NCBI GenBank assembly: GCA_030146875.1
Contig: JASLAX010000223.1
Span: 1 to 9,773 of the forward strand
Direction of reading: 5' to 3'
From: Longimicrobiaceae bacterium
Lineage (GTDB): Bacteria > Gemmatimonadota > Gemmatimonadetes > Longimicrobiales > Longimicrobiaceae
DNA length: 9,773 nt
Made by a program: the position numbers and the translations under genes. Under the pieces are notes generated by a model. It was given only the letters and a program-made list of their open reading frames with translations, had not been told where the DNA came from and searched no databases. The first letter of the stretch is position 1; every line of letters begins with the position of its first letter. Of this stretch, positions 1 to 6,092 are shown piece after piece.

Positions 1-56
1 CCCGCGCCCGCCGGTGCGGCGTCCGCGGCCGGAGTGACGCGGCCCCGCGGCACGCA

Positions 57-92
57 CGAGGGGCGGCCGGGAAGGGTCCCGGCCGCCCCTCG
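57..92 (-). terminator. Perfect 16-bp hairpin downstream of the Smr gene
   Basis: Bases 57-72 are exactly complementary to 77-92 around a 4-base loop, and the stem is almost all G+C. It starts about 26 bases past the Smr-domain stop codon, reading on the minus strand, so it most likely ends that transcript. No T-run follows on the minus strand, so it is not a textbook intrinsic terminator. It may act as a 3'-end stabiliser or work with Rho. Because the inverted repeat is symmetrical, it could also serve a plus-strand transcript from outside the window. I see no gene in bases 1-56. Confidence 0.6.
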
Positions 93-117
93 CCGTGCGG
101 CCTTGCCGCCCCTCCGC

Positions 118-618
118 TCAGCGGCTAGACTGGGGCCCGCCGCCGCCCTCGGCGGCGATGCGGCGCATCTCGGCCTCGACCAGCGCGGGGGTGGGGGCGA
201 TCCCCAGCTCCGCCAGCGACTCCTCGGCTTGCAGGCGCAGGGCGGGGTTCGCCGCCAGGTAGCGGGCGCGCGCCGCCGCGCCGGGCTCGTGGCGCGCCGG
301 CGGGGGCGCGCGCAGCTCCACCTGGAAGGCGCCGCCGCCGCTCCGCTCCCCGAAGCCGGCCACCACCGTGCCGCGCAGGGCGTGCAGAACCTCCTCCACC
401 TCGCCGCGCAGCACGGGGAGGCCCGGCGAGCGCAGGCCACGTCCGGTCACCACCACCACGGTGCGGACGCCCTCGCCCTGCCGGGCGCGCAGCCACGCCT
501 CCACGCGGCGGCGGGCGTCGTCGCCCGTCTCGCCGTGCAGGTCGAGAAGGGGATGCACCGAGCCCCACGGGGGACGGTGGGCGCCGCCGTGGCCGCCGCC
601 CCTGCGCTTTCCGGCCAT
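118..618 (-). CDS. Smr-domain protein (MutS2 C-terminal-like putative nuclease/RNA-binding domain)
   Basis: This is a 166-residue protein starting at ATG (complement of 616-618). A G-rich Shine-Dalgarno-like stretch (complement of 622-628) sits only 3 bases upstream, which is closer than usual. Visible Smr hallmarks are LDLHG at about residues 25-29, the TGRG loop at 58-61 (the counterpart of the HGKG/TGxG motif), LR at 70-71 before a helix, and a final FQVEL strand near residues 98-102. Smr domains are known as DNA nicking endonucleases or, in other members, ribosome- and mRNA-associated endonucleases. This is a stand-alone small Smr protein, not a MutS2 fusion. Residues 1-15 are basic and Gly/His-rich, probably disordered. 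Residues about 110-160 are a predicted helical, Ala/Glu-rich extension of unknown role. It lies downstream of the HU gene on the same strand, but a hairpin at 657-684 separates the two. The family call is firm; the substrate cannot be deduced. Confidence 0.85.
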   Translation of the reverse strand: MAGKRRGGGHGGAHRPPWGSVHPLLDLHGETGDDARRRVEAWLRARQGEGVRTVVVVTGRGLRSPGLPVLRGEVEEVLHALRGTVVAGFGERSGGGAFQVELRAPPPARHEPGAAARARYLAANPALRLQAEESLAELGIAPTPALVEAEMRRIAAEGGGGPQSSR

Positions 619-656
619 CAGCTCCCCCGGCGGGGCGCGGCATCCCCCGAAACGGC

Positions 657-684
657 GAGAGCCACGGCTCGCGCCGTGGCTCTC
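657..684 (-). terminator. Perfect 12-bp hairpin after the HU gene
   Basis: Bases 657-668 pair perfectly with 673-684 around a 4-base loop. The hairpin lies 21 bases beyond the HU stop codon and about 38 bases before the Smr start codon on the minus strand. Downstream there are only three consecutive T residues, so it is a probable terminator or attenuating 3' hairpin with a weak U-tract. It suggests HU is mostly transcribed alone, with Smr reached by read-through or by a promoter I cannot identify in the short gap. Confidence 0.7.
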
Positions 685-705
685 CGGCCGTCGCGGAGGC
701 TCCGC

Positions 706-978
706 TCAGCCGAGACGATCCTTCAGGCCCTTGCCGGAGCGGAACCCGGCGCTCTTCGACGCCGCGATCTGGATCTCCTTGCCGGTGCGCGGGTTGCGGC
801 CCGTGCGCGCCTGCCGCTCCTTGGTCTCGAACGTGCCGAACCCGGTGATCGAGACCTTCTCGCCGCTGGCGAGCGCCGTGGCGATCTCGTCGAACACGCT
901 CTCCACCGCAGTGGTCGCCTGGGACTTGGAGAGCCCCGTCTTGGCCTGCACACGGCTGCTGAGGTCGGACTTGTTCAC
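706..978 (-). CDS. HU-family nucleoid DNA-binding protein
   Basis: This 90-residue protein has the normal HU/IHF length. It binds and bends double-stranded DNA as a dimer and compacts the nucleoid. The helical N-terminal dimerisation half covers about residues 1-45. The family signature GFGTF is at 46-50, and the DNA-binding beta-arm carries RNPRTG at 61-66, with the DNA-intercalating Pro at 63. The C-terminal helix ends KGLKDRLG. The start is GTG (complement of 976-978), supported by an AGGAG-type ribosome-binding site (complement of 984-990) at good spacing and by N-terminal agreement with family members (MNKSDL). The arm motif and lack of extensions favour HU over IHF subunits, but the two cannot be fully separated by eye. 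It is divergent from the histidine kinase gene, with its own promoter at 1045-1073. Confidence 0.95.
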   Translation of the reverse strand: MNKSDLSSRVQAKTGLSKSQATTAVESVFDEIATALASGEKVSITGFGTFETKERQARTGRNPRTGKEIQIAASKSAGFRSGKGLKDRLG

Positions 979-983
979 CTAAG

Positions 984-990
984 AGCTCCT
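984..990 (-). promoter_or_regulatory. Ribosome-binding site of the HU gene
   Basis: On the minus strand this reads AGGAGCT, ending 5 bases before the GTG start codon. It supports the GTG at 976-978 as the true start of the HU gene. Confidence 0.75.
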
Positions 991-1044
991 GGAAAAGGGG
1001 TGGCGAAGCACGGGAACGCAGACGGCCGTGCCGTTCCGCACCGT

Positions 1045-1073
1045 ACAGTAGGAGACCACTCCGGTCCCGTCAA
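1045..1073 (-). promoter_or_regulatory. Probable sigma-70-type promoter for the HU gene
   Basis: On the minus strand, TTGACG (complement of 1068-1073) is followed after exactly 17 bases by TACTGT (complement of 1045-1050). The -35 hexamer matches the consensus at 5 of 6 positions. The -10 matches at 3 of 6, including the key first, second and last bases. Transcription would begin near 1038, giving a leader of about 60 bases. The -35 box overlaps the ribosome-binding site of the divergent kinase gene. Confidence 0.6.
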
Positions 1074-1078
1074 GGGAG
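1072..1078 (+). promoter_or_regulatory. Ribosome-binding site of the histidine kinase gene
   Basis: AAGGGAG lies 7 bases upstream of the GTG at 1086 and supports that start. I could not find a clear plus-strand promoter in the 107-base gap between the two divergent genes. Confidence 0.65.
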
Positions 1079-1085
1079 AAAACCA

Positions 1086-2420
1086 GTGGAAGAATCCAAC
1101 GTCCTCGCCGCTTCCGACCCGCGCGCGGCCTCGCTGAGGGAGCTCCGCGCGGCGCGCGAGATCGCCCAGGCCTTCCTGACCTCCCGCACGCCCGAGGAGG
1201 TGTACCGCCTGGCGCTGGAGCGCGTTGCCCCCCTGGTGGGGGCCGTGTTCGGCTGCGTGTACCTGCGCGCCGAGGCCGATCCCGACACCCTGCGCCTGGC
1301 CGCGGCGTGGAACTGGCCGGCCGCGCACGCCCGCTGGCTGGGCGAGATGCGGGTGCGGGTGGGGGCCGGCCCCACCGGCCGCGCGGTGCAGGAAGGCGCC
1401 GCCGTGGAGGTGTGGGACGTCTTCGCCGACGAGGCGCTGCAGGACTGGTGGGACGCGGCCCGCGAGCTGGGCTTCGCCTCCTCCATCGCCCTGCCGCTCG
1501 TGCAGGGCGAGGGGGCGGTGGGGGCCATCACCTTCTACTTCCGCCAGACGGAGCCCCTGCGCGAGGGCGACGCGTCGCTGCTGCGCCTGGTGGCCGACCA
1601 GCTCTCCGCCACCGCGCAGAAGGCCCACCTGATCCACGACCTGCAGCAGGCCAACGCGCTGCTGCGCGAGCAGAACGTGGAGCTGGAGGCACGCTTCCGC
1701 GAAGCCGAGGAGGCCCGGCGGATGAAGAACGAGCTGCTGGCCAACGTCTCCCACGAGCTGCGCACCCCGCTCACCGCCATCCTGGGCTACGCCTACCTGC
1801 TCCGCGAGGGCCTCTCCGGCCAGCCGCTGGCCGAGGAGGGGCTCTCGGCGGTGGAGCGCATCGAGTCGGCGGGCACGTCGCTGATGGGGATGATCGACGA
1901 CCTGCTCGACCTCACCCACCTGAAGCTCGACCGCCTGGCCCTCGCGCCCGAGGAGTGCGACGCGGTCGCCCTCGCGCGCGCCGCGCTCTCCGACTGCGGG
2001 CCGGCGCCCCCGGGGGTGGAGGTGCGCACGGTGGCGCCCGAAGGAGCGGTGCCGGTGCAGACGGACCCCAGCCACGTCCTCCGCATCCTGCGCAACCTGC
2101 TCTCCAACGCGCTCAAGTTCACGCCGCGGGGCAGCGTCGTCCTCCGCGTGCGGCGGGTGGACGTCTCCCCGACCGGGCCGGCGGTGGCGTGGGAGGTGGA
2201 GGACACCGGGATCGGGATGGACGAGAGCGACCTGGAGAAGATCTTCGACGAGTTCCATCAGCTCGACGGCTCCGCCACCCGCCTCTACGCCGGCACGGGG
2301 CTGGGCCTGGCCCTCTCCCGCCAGGTGGCGCGCCGCATGGGGGGCGACGTCACCGTGCGCTCCACGCGGCGCGAGGGGAGCGTCTTCACCCTGATGCTGC
2401 CGACCCGGTGGCCCGGGTGA
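1086..2420 (+). CDS. GAF-domain sensor histidine kinase (soluble, orphan)
   Basis: This is a 444-residue sensor kinase with no signal peptide or membrane segment, so it should act in the cytoplasm. A GAF sensory domain covers about residues 25-175, ending in the core pattern ALPLVQGEG...GAITFYF. A coiled-coil linker, rich in Leu, Glu and Gln, spans about 178-215. The HisKA dimerisation and phosphoacceptor helix carries VSHELRTPL with phosphorylatable His223. The HATPase_c domain shows the N box (N337, N341), the G1 box DTGIG (373-377), an F-box-like FDEFHQLD, and the G2 box GTGLGL (403-408). All motifs needed for ATP binding and autophosphorylation are present. The ligand of the GAF domain cannot be read from sequence. 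The start is GTG 1086, with a ribosome-binding site just upstream. The stop overlaps the serB start by 4 bases (GTGA), so the two are co-translated. No response regulator is encoded nearby, so its partner is elsewhere. Confidence 0.93.
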   Translation: MEESNVLAASDPRAASLRELRAAREIAQAFLTSRTPEEVYRLALERVAPLVGAVFGCVYLRAEADPDTLRLAAAWNWPAAHARWLGEMRVRVGAGPTGRAVQEGAAVEVWDVFADEALQDWWDAARELGFASSIALPLVQGEGAVGAITFYFRQTEPLREGDASLLRLVADQLSATAQKAHLIHDLQQANALLREQNVELEARFREAEEARRMKNELLANVSHELRTPLTAILGYAYLLREGLSGQPLAEEGLSAVERIESAGTSLMGMIDDLLDLTHLKLDRLALAPEECDAVALARAALSDCGPAPPGVEVRTVAPEGAVPVQTDPSHVLRILRNLLSNALKFTPRGSVVLRVRRVDVSPTGPAVAWEVEDTGIGMDESDLEKIFDEFHQLDGSATRLYAGTGLGLALSRQVARRMGGDVTVRSTRREGSVFTLMLPTRWPG

Positions 2421-3142
2421 CGGGCGCCGGGTTCGCGTCGGTCGTCTTCGACTGCGACTCGACCCTGGCGGCCATCGAGGGGATCGACGAGCTGGCCGGG
2501 CCGCACGCGGCGCAGGTGGCGGCGCTGACCGACGCGGCGATGCGGGGGGAGGTGGCGCTGGAGGAGGTGTACGGCCGCCGCCTCGCCCTCATCCGCCCGG
2601 AGCGGGGGAGGGTGGAGGCCCTGGGCCACGCCTACGTCGCCGCCCTGGTCCCCGACGCGCGGGAGACCGTCGCCGCCCTCCGCTGGCTCGGCAAGCGGGT
2701 TCGCGTCGTCTCCGGCGGGCTGCGCCCCCCGGTGGAGGCGGCCGCGCGGGAGCTCGGCATCCCGGCGGAGGACGTCGCCGCCGTGGGGATCGACTTCGCG
2801 GCGGATGGCGGGTACGCGGGGTTCGACGACGCGTCGCCGCTGGCCCGCGGCGGGGGGAAGGAGGGCGTGATCCGCGCCTGGGACCTCCCCCGCCCCGCCC
2901 TCCTGGTGGGAGACGGGGCCACGGACGCCGAGGCGCGCCCGGCGGTGGACGCCTTCGCGGCGTACATGGGAGTCGCCTTCCGCCCCGCCGTGGCGGAGCG
3001 GGGGGACTTCGTCCTCCGCGACCCCTCCCTCTCCGCCGTCCTGGCCCTGGCGGCGAGCGGCGCGGACCGCCGGCGGCTGGCGGCATCGCCGTACGCGGAC
3101 CTGCTGCGCCGCGGGGACGCCCTGCTGGAGGCGGGGCGTTGA
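2417..3142 (+). CDS. serB: Phosphoserine phosphatase (HAD subfamily IB)
   Basis: This 241-residue enzyme would hydrolyse O-phospho-L-serine to L-serine, the last step of the phosphorylated serine pathway. All HAD motifs are visible. Motif I is FDCDST, with nucleophile D12 and acid/base D14. It is followed by an EGIDELAG stretch, which in phosphoserine phosphatases carries the Glu that contacts the substrate amino group (E21). The helical cap includes the paired Arg at 54-55. Motif II is SGG (99-101), the motif III Lys is K148, and motif IV is GDGATD with Mg-binding D166 and D170. The length fits a minimal SerB without the N-terminal ACT domain of the E. coli enzyme. The start is GTG 2417, overlapping the kinase stop codon. 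There is no strong ribosome-binding site, consistent with translational coupling. The neighbouring aminotransferase and serA make the substrate assignment secure. A broader HAD-IB phosphatase activity is possible but less likely. Confidence 0.92.
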   Translation: MTGAGFASVVFDCDSTLAAIEGIDELAGPHAAQVAALTDAAMRGEVALEEVYGRRLALIRPERGRVEALGHAYVAALVPDARETVAALRWLGKRVRVVSGGLRPPVEAAARELGIPAEDVAAVGIDFAADGGYAGFDDASPLARGGGKEGVIRAWDLPRPALLVGDGATDAEARPAVDAFAAYMGVAFRPAVAERGDFVLRDPSLSAVLALAASGADRRRLAASPYADLLRRGDALLEAGR

Positions 3143-3166
3143 CCGAGCACGGTTCACGCGTAGTCT
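3139..3166 (+). promoter_or_regulatory. Candidate internal promoter for the aminotransferase-serA pair
   Basis: TTGACC (3139-3144) and TAGTCT (3161-3166) are separated by 16 bases, and the -35 box includes the serB stop codon. The -35 matches the consensus at 5 of 6 positions and the -10 at 3 of 6. Transcription would start near 3173 and leave a leader of about 68 bases before the ATG at 3241. This would explain the only sizeable gap (98 bases) within an otherwise overlapping gene set. It could be a chance match. Confidence 0.35.
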
Positions 3167-3240
3167 CTTCCCACCAGGCCCGCCGCCGCCCCGGGAGCCC
3201 CCCGGCCGCGGACGCGGCACCGTCCCACGCCCGCGCGAAC

Positions 3241-4350
3241 ATGACCGAGTTCGGCCGCTTCTTCCTTCCCGGGCCCACCGAGGTGCGGTCCGAGGTGCTC
3301 GCCGCCATGGTGCAGCCGATGATCGGCCACCGCGGCGAGTCCATCGTGCCGCTGCTGCGCGACCCGCAGCCGGTGCTGCAGGCGCTCTTCGGCACCGCGC
3401 GCCCCGTGTACGTCTCGTCCTCCTCCGCCACGGGGATGATGGAGGCCGCCGTGCGCAACGGCGTGCGGCGGAGGGCCCTCGGGCTGGTCAACGGCGCCTT
3501 CAGCGAGCGCTTCCGCGACCTGGTGGCGGACTGCGGGCGCCAGGTGGAGACGTACGAGGTGCCCTGGGGCGCCGCGCACGACCCCGGGGAGCTGGAGCGG
3601 CGGCTGATGGCGGGCGGCATCGACTCCGTCACGGTGGTCCACTCGGAGACCTCCACCGGGGTGCTGAACCCGCTGCCGGAGCTCGCGGAGGCCGTGCGAA
3701 GGGCGGAGACGGCGCTGGGGGAGGAGATCCTGCTGCTGGTGGACGGCGTCACCAGCGTGGGCGCGGCGCGGATCGAGGCCGAGTCGTGGGGGGTCGACCT
3801 CTTCCTGACCGGCTCGCAGAAGGCGATGGCGCTCCCCCCGGGGCTGGCGTTCGCCACCGCGTCGGAGCGCCTGCTGGACCGGGCGTCCGCCCTCCCCGGC
3901 CGCGGGCAGTACCTGGACCTGCTGGAGTTCGAGCGATACCACGGCAAGCACCAGACGCCCAACACCCCCGCCCTGCCCCTGCTGTACGCGCTGCACGAGC
4001 AGGCGCGCCGCATCGGCGAGGAGGGGGTGGCCGCCCGCGCCGCCCGCCACGACGCCATGCGCGACCGCACCGTGGCCTGGGTGCGGGAGAGGGCGGACCG
4101 CGGCCTCTCCCTGCTGGCGGCGGAAGGCTTCCGCTCGCCCACGGTGACCGCGGTCGTGCTGCCGCCGGGGGTGCCGGGGCAGGCGGTGGTGGGCGCGCTG
4201 AAGCGGGCCGGCTTCACCATCGGCAGCGGCTACGGGAAGCTGAAGGAGCACACCATCCGCATCGGCCACATGGGAGACCACACCGTGCAGGAGCTGGAGA
4301 CGCTGCTCGCCGCCGCCGACGAGGCGCTGGTGGAGGCGACCACGCGATGA
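3241..4350 (+). CDS. Class-V aminotransferase, AGT/SGAT-like; probable phosphoserine aminotransferase by context
   Basis: This is a 369-residue PLP-dependent fold-type I aminotransferase. The N-terminal FFLPGPTEV (about 6-14), a Ser-rich phosphate-binding turn SSSATGMMEA, Asp168 in VDGVTSVGA (pairs with the PLP ring nitrogen), the PLP-lysine K194 in TGSQKAMALPPGLAF, and R340 in TIRIGHMGD (substrate carboxylate) are all visible. The TGSQK...LPPGLA pattern is that of alanine/serine-glyoxylate aminotransferases, not of classical SerC. The gene lies between serB and serA, and no other transaminase is present. I therefore infer that it converts 3-phosphohydroxypyruvate plus glutamate to phosphoserine; glyoxylate transamination is the alternative. 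The start at ATG 3241 is chosen because family homology begins there, although no clear ribosome-binding site precedes it. An in-frame TTG at 3139 would add 34 low-complexity residues. The TGA stop overlaps the serA ATG by 4 bases. Confidence 0.85.
   Translation: MTEFGRFFLPGPTEVRSEVLAAMVQPMIGHRGESIVPLLRDPQPVLQALFGTARPVYVSSSSATGMMEAAVRNGVRRRALGLVNGAFSERFRDLVADCGRQVETYEVPWGAAHDPGELERRLMAGGIDSVTVVHSETSTGVLNPLPELAEAVRRAETALGEEILLLVDGVTSVGAARIEAESWGVDLFLTGSQKAMALPPGLAFATASERLLDRASALPGRGQYLDLLEFERYHGKHQTPNTPALPLLYALHEQARRIGEEGVAARAARHDAMRDRTVAWVRERADRGLSLLAAEGFRSPTVTAVVLPPGVPGQAVVGALKRAGFTIGSGYGKLKEHTIRIGHMGDHTVQELETLLAAADEALVEATTR
4332..4336 (+). promoter_or_regulatory. Ribosome-binding site of serA
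   Basis: GGAGG lies inside the end of the aminotransferase gene, 10 bases before the serA ATG. It supports that start alongside the ATGA overlap. Confidence 0.55.
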
Positions 4351-5951
4351 CGGAGCCGCGCTTCCGCGTGCTGGTCACCGACGAGGTGGACCCGGAGGGC
4401 GTCGCCGTGCTGCGCGCCCACCCCGACATCCAGGTGGACGAGGTCCCCACCCCGCCAGCGGAGAAGCTGCTGGAGGAGATCGGCGCCTACGACGCCGTGG
4501 TGGGCCGCAGCGCGACCCGCATCACCGGCGCGCTGCTCTCGCGGGGCGACCGGCTGAAGGTGATCGGCCGCGCGGGGGTGGGGGTCGACAACATCGACAT
4601 CCCCCGCGCCACCGAGCTGGGCATCGCCATCATCAACGCGCCGGGGGGCAACACCGTCTCGGTGGCCGAGCTGACGATGGGCGTCCTCCTCTCCCTGGCC
4701 CGCCACATCCACGAGGCCGACCGCTCCATGGAGCAGGGCCGCTGGGACCGCTCCGCGCTGGGCGGAGACGAGGTGCGGGGGAAGACGCTCTCGGTGGTCG
4801 GCCTGGGCCGCATCGGCGGCGAGGTGGCGCGGCGGGCGCGGGCGTTCGGGATGACGGTGGTGGGCTTCGACCCCTACGTGGGCGCGCCGCGCTTCGAGGA
4901 GCTGGGGGTGGAGCGCGCCCCCCGGCTGGCCGACGCCCTGGACCGGGCGGACGTGCTGACGGTGCACACGCCCCTGACGGCGGAGACGCGGGGGATGATC
5001 GGCGCGGGGGAGCTGGCCCGCCTGGGGCGCCACGTCCTGGTCCTGAACCTGGCCCGCGGCGGGATCGTGGCCGAGGACGCGCTGGTCGACGCCCTGCGCG
5101 CCGGGCGCATCGCCGGCGCCGCGCTGGACGTCTTCTCGACCGAGCCGCTGCCGGCGGACCACGTGCTGCGCACGATGCCCAACGTGCTGCTGACGCCGCA
5201 CCTGGGCGCGTCGACCATGGACGCGCAGCGGAGCGTGGCGATCGAGGCGTGCACCGCCGTGCGCGACGCGCTGGTGACGGGCGACCTGAGCGCGGCGCTG
5301 AACGGCGCCGGCGTCGGGGGAGCCGGGTGGCCGGAGCTGCGGCCCCTGCTCGCCCTGGCGGACCGGCTGGGGCGGCTGGGGAGGGCGCTGGTCCCCGGCG
5401 GGGTGAGCGCGCTGGAGCTGCGCTACTCCGGCCCGCGGGAGGAGGCGCCCCGGCCCCTCCTGCTGGCGGCCCTGCAGGGCGCCCTGCGCGACGTGGTGGA
5501 GAGGAGGGCCATCAACCTGGTCAACGCCCAGCACGTGGCCGAGGAGCGGGGGATCGAGACGGCGTGGACGCACGTGGGCGGGCGCGGGGAGCTGGGGGAG
5601 GAGATCGAGCTGCGGCTGGAGGGCGGCGACCGCAGCGTCCGCGTGGGCGGCGCCCTGCTGGGCGAGACCCACGGCCGCATCGTGCGCATCGGCGCGTTCC
5701 GGGTGGACGTGGCGCCGCGCGGGATGCTGGTGGTGCTGCGCAACCGCGACGTTCCCGGCGTGATCGGCCGGGTGGGCACGCTGCTGGGCGAGGCGGGGGT
5801 CAACATCGCCGAGTACCACCAGGCGCGCCTCCAGATCGGCGGGGAGGCGCTGGCGGCCATCTCGGTGGACGGCCGCATCCCCCCCGAGGTGGTGGAGCGG
5901 CTGGGCGCGCTGCCCGAGATCGTGGAGGTCTCGCAGGTGGAGATGGAGTAG
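4347..5951 (+). CDS. serA: D-3-phosphoglycerate dehydrogenase, long type with ASB and ACT domains
   Basis: This 534-residue enzyme catalyses the NAD-dependent oxidation of 3-phosphoglycerate, the committed step of serine synthesis. The length matches the long (type 1) enzymes such as the mycobacterial one. The substrate-binding half covers about residues 5-100, including RAGVGVDNID at 75-84. The Rossmann NAD-binding domain has VGLGRIG (glycines 152, 154, 157). The catalytic set is complete: R237 in NLARGG, E266 in FSTEPL and H285 in TPHLGAST. An intervening ASB-type domain spans about 325-450. A C-terminal ACT domain spans about 460-534, with RDVPGVIG (467-474) and GVNI including N486, typical of the serine-binding ACT interface. 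Feedback inhibition by L-serine is therefore expected. The ATG overlaps the upstream TGA, so it is translationally coupled to the aminotransferase. A terminator follows at 5979-6019. Confidence 0.96.
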   Translation: MTEPRFRVLVTDEVDPEGVAVLRAHPDIQVDEVPTPPAEKLLEEIGAYDAVVGRSATRITGALLSRGDRLKVIGRAGVGVDNIDIPRATELGIAIINAPGGNTVSVAELTMGVLLSLARHIHEADRSMEQGRWDRSALGGDEVRGKTLSVVGLGRIGGEVARRARAFGMTVVGFDPYVGAPRFEELGVERAPRLADALDRADVLTVHTPLTAETRGMIGAGELARLGRHVLVLNLARGGIVAEDALVDALRAGRIAGAALDVFSTEPLPADHVLRTMPNVLLTPHLGASTMDAQRSVAIEACTAVRDALVTGDLSAALNGAGVGGAGWPELRPLLALADRLGRLGRALVPGGVSALELRYSGPREEAPRPLLLAALQGALRDVVERRAINLVNAQHVAEERGIETAWTHVGGRGELGEEIELRLEGGDRSVRVGGALLGETHGRIVRIGAFRVDVAPRGMLVVLRNRDVPGVIGRVGTLLGEAGVNIAEYHQARLQIGGEALAAISVDGRIPPEVVERLGALPEIVEVSQVEME

Positions 5952-5978
5952 CGACCTGCGCGGAAACGGGAGGGGACG

Positions 5979-6019
5979 GGAGCGGGGCGCGCGAAAGGTG
6001 CGGCCCGCTCCTTGCTTTT
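5979..6019 (+). terminator. Intrinsic terminator at the end of the serine operon
   Basis: An 8-bp stem (5979-5986 with 6004-6011) can be extended inward by a further 3 bp (5988-5990 with 6000-6002), and it is followed by the T-rich run TTGCTTTT at 6012-6019. This is the best-formed rho-independent terminator in the window. It lies 28 bases after the serA stop and makes a TTG start at 6012 for the next gene unlikely. Immediately after it, 6020-6026 can pair with 6039-6045 as a second GC-rich hairpin of unknown role. The rest of the gap up to 6092 shows no clear promoter. Confidence 0.75.
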
Positions 6020-6092
6020 GGCGGGGGCGACATCGCCGCCCCGCCCCGCGGAGGCAGCACCGGTCCGTACCCGCATGCTCCACGGGACCCCG

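Noticed and set aside
34..1137. 367-residue plus-strand frame across Smr, HU and the divergent promoter region
   Set aside because: It is Arg/Ala/Gly-rich and featureless, runs antisense to two clear genes and overlaps the kinase start.
4347..5951. Glyoxylate/hydroxypyruvate reductase instead of SerA
   Set aside because: Those reductases are about 320 residues. This protein has the extra ASB and ACT domains of long 3-phosphoglycerate dehydrogenases and serine-pathway neighbours.
6012..6092. Upstream TTG start (and ATG 6075) for the small hypothetical protein
   Set aside because: The TTG lies in the T-tract of the serine-operon terminator, so it would be at the 5' edge of any new transcript. 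ATG 6075 remains possible but has no ribosome-binding site.
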